DNA of 64,000 bases from Margaritispora aquatica (lineage: Eukaryota; Ascomycota; Leotiomycetes; Helotiales; Discinellaceae), in contig VJWN01000024.1 of assembly GCA_007644065.1 (NCBI GenBank), positions 261,902-325,901 on the forward strand, given 5' to 3'. Below are positions 23,662-33,995 of the stretch, one piece after another (position 1 is the stretch's first letter; the number at the start of each line of letters is the position of its first letter). A program made the translations under genes and the position numbers. The notes under the pieces are model-generated. The model was not told the DNA's origin and searched no databases. It was given only the letters and a program-made list of their open reading frames with translations.

Positions 23662-24564
23662 CTACTGCAAATTAACAAATAACCCTCCATCAACCAGCAA
23701 CTGCGCTCCATTCACATAACCACTCAACTCCTCGCACGCCAAGAACACCGCCGGGCCCGCCATATCAGACGGTATGCCCGTCCTACCCAGCGGAATCCGC
23801 GTCTCCATATAGCTCCTCTTCGCCTCGTCATTCAGATCCTCCTCATTGAGCTGCGTCTTGATGGTACCTGGCAGGAGAGCATTGCAACGAATCTTGTACT
23901 TTCCTAACGCGACGGCCATGCTCTGCATCAGGGACAGAACACCTGCTTTCGTGGGTGTATAATGTGTTTGTAATCCGCCGCCTACGAGGGCTGAGATTGA
24001 GGAGATGGCGATTATGCTTCCGCCTCGGTTTTGAGCAGCCATTTGTCGCGCTGCGGCTTGGCAGGAGTAGAAGGCGCCATCGAGGTTGATGCGGACAGTG
24101 GAGGCAAAGAGGTCGTGGTCGAGCCTGAGGCGTATGTTAGAGGAGCATATTCACCTAGATAGGACAAGAAGAACTCACTCCAAAAACTCAGCAAACTGGC
24201 AAACTCCCGCATTGCTAACAAAGACGTCGAGTCCCCCAAAGGCCTTAACGGCCTCCTCTACCAGCCTCTTCCCCGTCTCGGGTTTGCTCACATCGCCCTC
24301 GACCTCGATGAGTTTGCCTGCCTCCTTATCACCCTCGATGACCTCGTCGGGTTTGCCGTCTACGCCCTTCAGCACGCTACCTTCGCGGATGGCGAGCGCT
24401 TCCGCGACGAGGCTGTCCTTGTGGTGGGAGTCGGAGGGCAGGTTCAAGTGGTTGATGGCGACGTTGCAGCCGTGGCGGATGAAGGCGAGGGCGATGGCAC
24501 GGCCGATTCCGGTGGTGCCGCCGGTGATGGCGGCGGTTTTGGAGGCGAGGAGGTGGGCTGGCAT
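23662..24564 (-). CDS. LRA1: L-rhamnose 1-dehydrogenase (SDR family)
   Basis: Two exons, 24564-24179 and 24124-23662, 282 aa. It is a short-chain dehydrogenase with the cofactor motif TGGTTGIG (residues 14-21), the NAG motif (SNAGV) and the catalytic Ser171, Tyr184 and Lys188 (THYTPTK). The C-terminal half, from ISSISALVGG through IRCNALLPGT to the ending VNGAQLLVDGGLFVNLQ, matches what I know of yeast L-rhamnose-1-dehydrogenase (RHA1/LRA1) closely. That enzyme oxidises L-rhamnose to L-rhamnono-1,4-lactone, step 1 of non-phosphorylated rhamnose catabolism. Context supports this: L-rhamnonate dehydratase is the next gene on the same strand. A segment at about residues 55-80 is longer than in the yeast protein. 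Generic glucose-dehydrogenase-type SDRs are the alternative reading. Confidence 0.88.
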
Positions 24565-26147
24565 TGTGAAGGTGGTGGTGGTGATGGTGATGTAGATGGA
24601 GTGGAGGTAGAGGTAGAGAGGAGGTGTATGTGTTTGGTCTTGAGGTTTGGGAGGAGAGATGGCTGTGGTCTTCAAGATGAAAAAAGTTCCAGCAACGAGG
24701 AAGGGACAACGACGACGACGACGAGGTATGGATGGGAGCACTTGCACAGCCAAGCAATATCCTCTTAGTCAAAGTAGATAGATAGTAATCAAAGTATTAC
24801 AAATGGAACACAAGCAAATATCGCCAATCAGCAGCAGCAATACTGACCGTAACATCAATCAGCAAAGGAAGAACTTTCTGTCCTGCTGCTGTCCTGTGAT
24901 CGAGTGAGATGCCCCTCCAAGCCCCTCCAAGCCCCTCCATCCACTCTTTCACTGAGAGTCAGAGAAAGAGAGAGGGGCAACTGGCACCAAAAGTAAACAG
25001 TGGACAAACACGAATCAGTGGACATCAAAGCCGATGATCCAGCGCTCCAGCCCCCCCATCCCTGGACCCCACGATTCGCTGTCTCGCTGTAACGAAACCC
25101 GAGGGCGAAATCCCCCCTCTCTCCCCCACTTTCTACGCTTTCCAACGCTTTACTCGCTTCAGTCGCTTCTATTCTCACTCTTCACCGTCCAATGTACCGT
25201 ATCTATCTACCTAGGTTAAAAAATCACAAACGGCTAAGAAATGCCGAATGCTCGAATAGAAATAGACAGCAGCTCGTAGTTCGTATAACGTGTCCGTATC
25301 CGTATATGGTAGTGGGTGGTTTTTCACCACCACTACCACTCAAAACTACCTACATGTCGTGCAACACATATTGCAACACTACAACATGCAGTCCTCGGGA
25401 GATAAGGTACCACCAGAACTACTGGCATATCATGCAGTGTACCTTACCTGACGTCCCTAACCATACCGATTCTTCATTGACCCGAGAGAGAAGAGACAAA
25501 AGCAAAAAAAAGAAGCACACACTGCATAAGAAGCCGTAGAGGGAAGAAAGAACGTTGCAGTAAAAAGCAACAAGCATCGGAGATTTTATTGTCTCACACC
25601 CCCCAAAATAAAGTCGTGGAACGTGATGAGAAAATGAAAACGTCACTCACACGTGTGAGACACCTGTTAGGTACCTGAGTAGGTATCATTCTGGGCTTTG
25701 TTTGTATTCTCCGAGGGTCTTCGTACGCAGGTGTGCAAATACTTCATTTCAACATCATTCGTGATGAAGGAGGAGTACTATAGATAGAACCAATTATGAA
25801 GGGAGGCAGGGTAGTAGACATTAAGCGAAGTGTACCTGAATCTTGAAAAATTGTAGACACATGATATGATGCAAGATGATTTATGGATATAGAATTTTAT
25901 ATAGCTAAATGTGAAATATCCAACCCATTACACCAACCAAGAGAAATCATAAACTAGCAATCCCCACGCGCTCGTTGCTACGATCCAGCACACACAAAAA
26001 ACACACTTGTGTTCCTCATCTGCCTGGTGCAAGCTTAGCGAGCCACTGATGTATATACAACGCCTTATGCATTCAACGTAATGTCTCGCTACAAACAGTG
26101 TAGAGAATATTCGCTGCACCTTTGCAAGAGATATCCAAACTCCCAAT
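24565..26147. other. Promoter region of the rhamnose dehydrogenase gene
   Basis: 1.6 kb between two genes transcribed in the same direction. It contains a CGA run (24711-24725), three 10-bp units at 24911-24940, and pyrimidine-rich and AT-rich blocks. No coding exon recognised. Confidence 0.45.
24911..24940. repeat. 10-bp tandem repeat GCCCCTCCAA
   Basis: Three adjacent copies, the last ending in T, about 350 bp upstream of the rhamnose dehydrogenase start. The G-rich complement resembles zinc-finger target sequences such as carbon-repressor sites, but this is only a likeness. Confidence 0.8.
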
Positions 26148-27707
26148 CTATGCAGAGGTAGTCAAATCCTTCAGGTTCTCTACAACGCCATTTACCAAGC
26201 TATCATGCTCGCCATTTGTCTCTCCATTCGTCTTGGTGCCATTGACCTTCTCTTCAACTGGTGCAACGGTCTCAACAGCCTCGACGGGCTTCTCCTCAAC
26301 TGGCACTGCTGCAGGTGCAGCTTCCTCCTTGACCTCCTCAACCTTCTTTGGTGCCTCGAGAGCTGGTCGTCCCAACGGCCGCTCGGGGTTTGGTGTAAGG
26401 AGATATTGTGCTGGGATGAGTCTTGCAGCAGGGTTGAGGGTCAATCCAAAACCAGGCTTGTCAAACTGTGTAACATTTAGGAAACCGTTGACTGGGATTG
26501 GCTCATCCAAAAACAGATCACCGAAAACGGGAAGCACACTCTTTCCATCTGGGGAGTTGGCAAGGTACTCCTGGAATGGGCAGTTGGTCTGAGAAACCAC
26601 GAAGTGGTAGCTGTAAGGTCCGGAAGCGTGAGGAACAACTGGAATGTCGTACGCAGAGGCCATGGCAGCAACCTTGAGCAGCTCAGTCAATCCACCGAGC
26701 CACATGACATCCGGTTGGATGATGTCCAGATTTCGGCCCTCGATCAGCTTGCGGAATCCGTAGCGGGAATACTCGTGCTCGCCAGTGGTGAACTTCAATT
26801 GAGGGTGGGCACGCTTGATCTGCGCAAACCCATCAGTGTCATCTGGGGACAGACACTCCTCCCACCAGTTGATGTTGAGATCGAGACATGCGGTGGCAAT
26901 CTCGATAGTGTATGGGACGTTCAAAGACATATAGCAATCGACCATGAGAGGGAAATCTGGGCCGACGCTCTCTCGGTGCTTCCGTAGAAACTCGACATTC
27001 TTCTTCATGCCCTTGTGGCCCTCCTCGGGGCAGTATGGAAGAGGAACCTTGGCTCCCCAGAAACCCATTGCCTTCGCTGCTGTTGGCTCAGGACCAGTGC
27101 AGTAGAAGTCCAGTCTATCGCGTGTGGCTCCACCGATCAACTTGTAAACTGGCTCGTTTCGGATCTTTCCTTGCAAATCCCACAGAGCCAAATCAATCAC
27201 CGATATGACAGCAACTGGGAGACCCTTTCGTCCATAAAACATGGAACCACGGTACATTTGCTCGAAGAGATGGTTGGTGTCCCGAGGATCGGCTCCAATC
27301 AGGAATCGCTCGAAATGTTGGTGAACAAGCCAGCATGCTGGTGGCCCTGCAATTGTCTATTAGTATTGAGCGTGCCGTAAATAAACAGAGATTCTTACCT
27401 CCAAAACCAGTGGCAAAACCAACAGTGCCATCTGTCGCCTCAATCTCGACACAGAAAGAACCCAAAACATTGATACCCCAACTTGTTCTTGAAGCTCGGT
27501 AGTTCTCCCATCTTGACATAGGCGTAGATATGGGCGTATCAATTAACCTGCCATACAATCAGCTCACAGATTACACTCTTGCCACATGCTAACTCACCAA
27601 TGACCACCTTTGACATTGTGATAATCTCCGCCAGATCCGACTCCGTCAACGACGAAAGTACGAATGGCCTTGATTGAGGGGAAGCTACGAGCACTTGAAG
27701 ATGCCAT
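26148..27707 (-). CDS. LRA3: L-rhamnonate dehydratase (enolase superfamily)
   Basis: Three exons: 27707-27598, 27547-27399 and 27346-26148, 485 aa. It belongs to the mandelate racemase/enolase superfamily and should convert L-rhamnonate to 2-keto-3-deoxy-L-rhamnonate with Mg2+. Metal ligands are visible: Asp223 (MVDCYMSLN), Glu249 or Glu250 (NWWEECLSPDD) and Glu276 (TTGEHEYSRYGF), next to His277; His326 sits in VVPHASGPYSYH. These positions and the ending EPIPVNG then FDKPGFGL resemble E. coli RhmD. L-galactonate dehydratases are a related alternative. Residues from about 416 on are a 70-residue extension rich in Glu, Pro, Val and Ala, absent from bacterial RhmD. The preceding rhamnose dehydrogenase gene and divergent regulator fit a catabolic cluster. 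Confidence 0.88.
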
Positions 27708-27818
27708 GTTGCAGGTATATGGGATGAAGCAAGGGAGAAAGACGCCTGAATTCGAAATGGATGCAGGAGGGCAAGGATAAAGATGAGGAGCAAAGAATGT
27801 GGCTTTTGAAGGACTTTG

Positions 27819-27827
27819 TATTTAAAG
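27819..27827 (-). promoter_or_regulatory. TATA-like element of LRA3
   Basis: CTTTAAATA on the minus strand, about 110 bp before the LRA3 start codon. The position suits a core promoter but there is no proof of use. Confidence 0.4.
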
Positions 27828-28942
27828 CCTGGAGCTCAGGACTTGGAAGAATACATTTCCTTTCTCCAAGCCGAGTGCGTCGGACTAAGTGGGTGAAGCT
27901 CTAGTGGGGTCATTTTCGGCACCATCTTGCCCGCACCGAGGGGTGGACATTTCCCGGCATAAAGAAGTAGAGTAATGCCATTTAGAGTTATTGAGACATC
28001 TTCGAGACAAATTGACTCGTGAGTGATTAAAGATTATCCCGATGTTTTGCATGTGGCATTTCCTGAAGAAAAGCAACATTGCGTTGCGAGATTTGAACAT
28101 TTCGTTCAAGTCAATTGATAGACAAAACCCTCAATTTGGAGCATGACGGAAAATACAGAATGCGGCGTCCAGAAACCGTCCCAATAAAGGCCGCGTGATC
28201 ATCACAGTGCAGATACCTAAGATATTTGACAAGCATAGAAGCTGAAGGTCAATATTTGTACCGTTCCGTGCTCAGATTGCTGCAAATGCGAGAGATCCGA
28301 GAATAACGCACGAGGACATATTGTCCACCTCCTCATTTGCCTCATCATCATCAAAGGGTTGGAAGAGATGGCTACTGTGTAGAAAGCTCTCAATGGTTTG
28401 ATGGCCGATCAGGTTGGCATTGGTCATTGAGTATGGATGGAGCCAGTCCACCCATTCATTCCCTGACAAGTTTATGATTGATGGCATTCTCAACTGAGAT
28501 TCAAGAGTGATCTATCCATGACCAATTTGTGTCTTTATTCCTTATCATATAATTTCAGATTGCAAGTTTATGCCATATACTTGCATGATCTCGAATCTTC
28601 TGGTTATGGTAAACACTAAAGTCATAAGCTCACTGAACGTGGGCTAATGATGAATATGTCTGTCCAAGACACATTGTGAGGTTCAGCTTGACACTAATCC
28701 ATTTTTCTTCCTCTGCACGGAGATATTTACACCTCGATGTACGTGTATGTAGTACTGCACAATGTCCTGCACTAAGGCTTCGAAATCCTTTGCTTCATCA
28801 TAATTTCTTTGGATGGGATGTCTCTGTCACATTCGCATCTCCGGTACAAATCTGCCAGTTTGCAAAGATTGATACGCTTGAAAGCATAAAGCGGTCAGAA
28901 TGGCCCCTTTATGTGCATCCCAGTCCTCTTCTCTTCCCTCAT

Positions 28943-28980
28943 GATGAGATGAGATGAGATGAGATGATGAGAAGATGAGA
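28943..28980. repeat. GATGA tandem array
   Basis: Repeated GATGA units with some slippage to GATGAGAA in the space upstream of the regulator gene. Confidence 0.8.
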
Positions 28981-29179
28981 AATGAAACCCATGATATCAC
29001 TTGGTTCCAACATGGATTGCCCGACTTAATCGTGTGCTTGTCGTCTGCTTGTCCTGGTCACCGACATAGTTTTTAGCAGTCAGGCGCCTTGGAAACTTGG
29101 TAACCCTGACAGTTGATGCATCCGCCATGGATTCCCCATAGTTTCCCCATGCTCGATACGAGGTTGGATGTTTCACCCC

Positions 29180-29206
29180 ACAAATTGCACAAATTGCACA
29201 AATTGA
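29180..29206. repeat. 9-bp tandem repeat ACAAATTGC
   Basis: Three consecutive units, the last changed at its end (AAATTGAAG). Confidence 0.85.
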
Positions 29207-29390
29207 AGAGCCACTCATTGGTGACAGGTCACATGGGCGTGATGAGACACTATACTATCTTGGTAGCACCACAGCACCACCACAGCACAAGTAACCGAGC
29301 GAGCCAGTGTGCCCAGCATGCCCAGGTCCACCGGTGGGCTTGCGATAGCTGCGGAGTTGTCGTCAGCTACCTGTAGTTTGAGTATCACCC

Positions 29391-29420
29391 ACCCAGAACC
29401 CAGAACCCAGAACCCAGACC
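29391..29420. repeat. 7-bp tandem repeat ACCCAGA
   Basis: Four consecutive ACCCAGA units, the last slightly diverged. Confidence 0.85.
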
Positions 29421-29616
29421 CAGTCTGCCAGTGAGGTCAAATACTGAGAGAGCCGTTGAGATTTGGTCGTGTCTGTTCCTGAAAGTCGTGGATGTCTGGA
29501 TTGTCACTCGTCCGGAAGGAATTGCCATCAGGATGTGTTTCCCATACCAAATACCGCCTCATGTTCTCCAGAATCATATCGATATCTCTGCTGGTCGTTT
29601 TGCCTGAAGCTGCGAT

Positions 29617-29652
29617 TGTCCATGTCCATGTCCATGTCCATGTCCATGTCCA
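29617..29652. repeat. Hexanucleotide array TGTCCA x6
   Basis: Six perfect copies, followed by degenerate CACCCT and CACGTC units up to about 29698. A shorter inverted copy of the same hexamer (TGGACA) is at 41611-41631. Confidence 0.95.
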
Positions 29653-30036
29653 TACCCACGCCCTCACCCTCACCCACATCCACGTCCACGTCCACGGCCA
29701 GCCTAGGTTGTTTGTTGACTCGTTCATTTTCTCCCACTCCAAATACTCCACTCACCTCCACTCAACTCCACTCACTTCACTCCCAGCCATTCCATGTTTC
29801 CATCCTGTCGCTCTCGGGCCTTCTAGACCGGGTTGCCCATGTCCGTGGACCCGACCCCAAAAGTGTTCGACACTCGAGACAGTGACTGAGTGACTCCACA
29901 GTCTCCAGCTTCCATCTTCCACTTCCCCCACAAAATCTCGCTATTAAAGTACACCGAGGCCCGCTCCCTCTTCCACCGAAATTCATCAATTTTGTCCAAC
30001 CTGAGCCTCAAGCAGCGCGCGACGCGTCGACTCCAG

Positions 30037-32915
30037 ATGGACTTCAAACAATCACCGGAAGCGTCTTTAGTTGGAGGAGAGAGACATCCCGAGAGCGAAG
30101 AAGAGCTTGCATATAGTGAAGATGACAGTGGAGAAAATGGCCAACCGCCCCGCAAAAGGCAGAGAAGGCCAATGTCAGTTTCGTAAGATCATTCATTATT
30201 ATGTCTCCTTCATCTGCCCAAGAGGTTCAACCTGAACCAACCCAGAATGTTCCCGATCAAGAGGGCGAAGAAGAGGCTCCTCCAGCAGAAGGCGATCAAA
30301 ATTGGCTGACTATCCGTCGAAGGTGTGAGCTCTGCAAGCAAAGAAAGGTACGACTTTTTTTTTCCAGTTTCGCGACAAAGTCGACGAGTGGCGCGCATAA
30401 TCAGCCATATCGCACTTCAATTATGCAGCGAACCAGCAAAAGAAATGTCCGAAGTCGGGTGTTTGCATGCCTGTTGCCGTTCAGTGCCACGGCGTAGCGG
30501 GAGTTGTCATTTGTCTCGCAGCCATGAGGCAATACCATTGTACAGGAAGAAAGCATACCTTTAGGAAACCATTCCTGTAACTCGGCTGGCTGCGTCGAGG
30601 TTATACTACCTATGTACCGTGTAATACACACGAATGAAGTCTACTCCCTCTTCTTCCCAGCAAATACTCACCTCATTTCACCCAAAATTTCAAAACTCTT
30701 CTAACAAACACAGGTCAAATGTGACAGAGGTCAGCCTTCTTGCGGGTGGTGTAGTCGCAATGGAGCCATCTGCGAGTATAAGGAGCGAAAGAAGCCTGGA
30801 TTGAGGGCTGGATATGGTCGTGAATTGGAACAGAGATTGGATAGACTCGAGGATATTCTTCGATCGCATGCGCAGATTCTCGAATCAACCTTCTCCAACC
30901 ACAGCAATAGTGCGCCTAGCGATCACGAAACACCTCAGAGTGTCAATACCTTTCGACCAAATTCGAGTCACCGAGGCCACATTCCACATGCCGAGACTGC
31001 GTTGTTCCTTCAAAAACCATCCACAACCTTTGCGACAAGTGCATCAATTGATTTTGGCAATGCACTCCCAACACCATCACTTGATGGTTTCCAACAAGGC
31101 ATGCAACAATCACAACATTCAATCGCCCCTCAACATCAGATACAAGGCAGTGGCCAGACGCGAGACTTTTATACCCCGAATCAAGCTTCTCTCGAATCCC
31201 CCAATCTCAATATCAACCAGGCACACTCCGACTTCTCCTCCGAACAAGCTCTTCCTCCATACGACTTGCTTTACGCCCTTGTGGATCTTTATTTCAAATA
31301 CGTTAATACTTGGTGCCCTATTCTTCATCGAAGTACGACACTCGATTCTTTGTTTGGCCCTAGCACGTTGGAGGAGGCGGACAGAATATTGCTACACGCT
31401 ATTGTAGCAACGACTCTTCGCTTTTCTACGGATCCACGCTTGACCGAGGAAAGGCGGCGTCATTATCACGATATTTCAAAACAAAAGGTTCTTCTCTATG
31501 GGCTAGAGAACTCCTCAGTAAAAGCTTTGCAGGCTCTCATCATTCTAGCATTAGATCTCGTTGGAAGTAGCAATGGCCCTCCCGGTTGGAATCTCTTGGC
31601 CTTGATCACAAGATCTGTGGTTCAACTTGGGCTAGCGGTCGAAACGACTTCATTTTCTGTCTCTCCTAATTACCCATCCATCTACACACTCCGAGCTATG
31701 GTATTGCCAGATGCGGACAACTTTATTGAAGAGGAGTCTAGGCGGCGTCTGTTCTGGATGGTCTACTTACTGGATAGATACGCCACCATAGCCACTGCAT
31801 TTGAATTTGCATTAGATGAGAAGGAGATTGACAGGACCCTGCCCTGTCGCGATGACCTTTGGAGCAAGAACCAATCCGTTCAGACACGTTGGTTTCGCAC
31901 AAGTGAACGAACAGAATACGACATAGACAAACCCGAAAATTTAGGCACATTTTCTTACTACATTGAAATCCTGGGGATATTATCTCGAATACATAAGTTC
32001 CTAAAAAAGCCTGTCGACATATCAGCACTCTCGGATGTAGAAGTATGGCAAGCCGAATATCGAGAGCTGGACAATAGGCTCACTTCATGGAAATTTGATC
32101 TTCCATCTGATTATGGGAATATGGCCAAACTTTTCCAACCTGGTGGAAACAAGAGCATCAATTGTGGTTGGGTCATGTTACACGCCACATACCATACTGC
32201 AGTAGTGCGGCTGCATTCTTCTGCTGCATATCCAACAACCAGATCACCCATATTCACACCATCATATAGCGCCAGTCAGAGATGCCATGGTGCAGTAGAA
32301 AACATTGCTGCATTAGGCGAATTCGTTGTTCAAAACGGAATGCTCCCAAAACTTGGGCCACCTTTCGCTTTCACTCTCTGGGTAGCTGCCAGATTACTTC
32401 TTGTCCATGGATCGACCATTGAACATAAACTCAGCCCGCAAATACAATTCTTTGTTGACACTTTACGAGAAATGGGACGATACTGGCTGGTTGCCGAACG
32501 TTATACTGCGATTCTTCAAAGAGTCCTCGATGAACATGGAGACTCGGAAAGATCGGCAGACGTCAATGGCGAACGTGTCACGCCCTCCTCTGTTAAGATT
32601 TTAGCAGATATGAGACGGTGCGCCTACGATCTCGACTTCCTTATCTCGAGGCAACCAAAACACATTGGGATGGTCTCTCGATTGCCTAGTATCACGCCAG
32701 CACGAACGCCAGCACCCAATGAACTTGAATACTTGGATGTCTTTGACTTCTTCAACGTTCCTAGGCTCCCAATAGCTACGCAGGATATGAGTCATCTGAC
32801 TGGTGTAAATGGAGACATGCAAATGGGCGAGCAAAACAATGGCTCGAATGAATTTAATATCACGAACTTTATGGTCGATGCCAATTCCGATTGGCTTTTC
32901 AAGAACAATAGCTGA
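30037..32915 (+). CDS. Zn(II)2Cys6 transcription factor, candidate regulator of the rhamnose genes
   Basis: Three exons, 30037-30182, 30323-30347 and 30714-32915, 790 aa. The zinc cluster (Cys50, 53, 60, 67, 70, 77; C-X2-C-X6-C-X6-C-X2-C-X6-C) is split over exons 1 to 3, with the 25-nt middle exon coding CELCKQRK. A basic stretch PPRKRQRR (37-44) is a likely nuclear signal, and a short coiled-coil-like linker (RELEQRLDRLEDILRSH) follows the finger. The large third exon holds the fungal-specific transcription factor domain, with the block LYALVDLYFKYVNTWCPILH. Intron 2 is long for a fungus (366 nt). An ATG at 30201 inside intron 1 reads in frame into the CELC exon and could give a form with a different N-terminus. 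Divergence from LRA3 suggests, but does not prove, control of rhamnose catabolism. Confidence 0.88.
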
Positions 32916-33448
32916 GTACATACTTGAAGGCAGAAGGTACCTTGGGACCGGAACGAAATCGACAAATCCACGAGACAAGACGGCGCAGAAACTCCTCACT
33001 TGTCTTCAAGACGCAAAGTCCGTGAAGACAACATCAATCAAATGAAAATAGGAACTAGAAAATAGGCAGACAGGACATGGTTACTGGATTGCTGTTCAGG
33101 CTTGAATGCATATCCTCCAAACTTGCATGATATGAAACTGCATGTGGACTCGTGGGAAGGAGGACTCACCATTATTGGTACGATTGCGCCCAGCTTAGGC
33201 TGTGGCATTCGGAGTTCGCGAAAAGGAAGGAAAGTTTGCTTGGAGCAGGTTGGTTCCAAAATAATTCAAGATCGAAAATGAAAACAGGTCTTTGGGAGTC
33301 TCGATATGACAAGTTGTTGGTGACCCTTTGACTCTATGCATGAAAACATTGATGCAGAACACTAACATAGCGTCAATTTTGAAGCTGACGCAACGGCTAG
33401 ATTTGGTCTACTACAAACCATGTTACTCAACACCCCAAGTGACGACTA
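32916..33448. other. Intergenic, convergent genes
   Basis: Between the regulator stop and the stop of the small unknown gene. Nothing recognised. Confidence 0.4.
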
Positions 33449-33995
33449 CTAAACATCTTGCATCTCGGTGACAGCATTCATATCATCTTCCTGATCACCT
33501 CTCTGGCTCAAAATACGACGCCTAAAATACTCTCTCCACTGCTCGGGCCACATATCTGCCATGCCGATGCTTCCGTTCCATGAAACCCACGATCTTGACT
33601 TCATTCCGGCCTTTTTAGGACCTTGATATTCGCACATGCAGGCTCGGCGTTGTGATGAGATGTTAGTCCTGCATCTACGAGCATTTTGGTGATGAAAGAT
33701 GTCATAATGTTCATATTGCTGCCTTCAGTACACGGCGAGACCGAAATGCTCATCTGGGACTCTTGTACCCTAACACAGTCAGCGAGAAGTTTGAAGGACA
33801 TCTGAAGAAAGAGAGAGAGCATGCAGCGAGAGCCACATTGAGGCGGAGTTCCAGATCACGTTGTGTGCATGGGTGTGATTGGGCGCCTTACGATCGGTGA
33901 TGCTTCAAACAGGGTTCAGGGTCAATGACGGACCGTCCGTGCAAGGCTATCTTTTCTGACTTTCCACAAGGCAGATTTTCATCTTCAGAACCCAT
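33449..33995 (-). CDS. Small spliced gene, function unknown (model uncertain)
   Basis: I do not recognise this product. Exon 1 (33995-33892) reads MGSEDENLPCGKSEKIAL and continues with IDPEPCLKHHR, then a GTAAGG donor. An acceptor preceded by CTGAC near 33770 restores a frame reading VQESQMSISVSPCTEGSN. A further coding-like block in another frame ends at 33449 with MWPEQWREYFRRR and an acidic tail. It can be joined by an intron from about 33736 with acceptors near 33630-33650, but the donor is weak. If that last intron is absent the protein ends at 33601. Codon use looks coding, the exon borders are not secure, and a decayed gene is possible. An 82-bp pyrimidine-rich tract lies in the first intron. 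Confidence 0.4.

Larger units (their letters stand above)
27708..30036. other. Divergent promoter region of LRA3 and the zinc-cluster regulator
   Basis: 2.3 kb between LRA3 and the regulator. From 28940 to 29700 it carries four unrelated short tandem arrays. I see no exon; open frames at 29.4-29.9 kb are driven by the repeats. Confidence 0.5.

Noticed and set aside
24377..24772. Frames on either strand around the start of LRA1
   Set aside because: They overlap the SDR cofactor domain in other frames and consist of His/Pro or Gly/Val runs.
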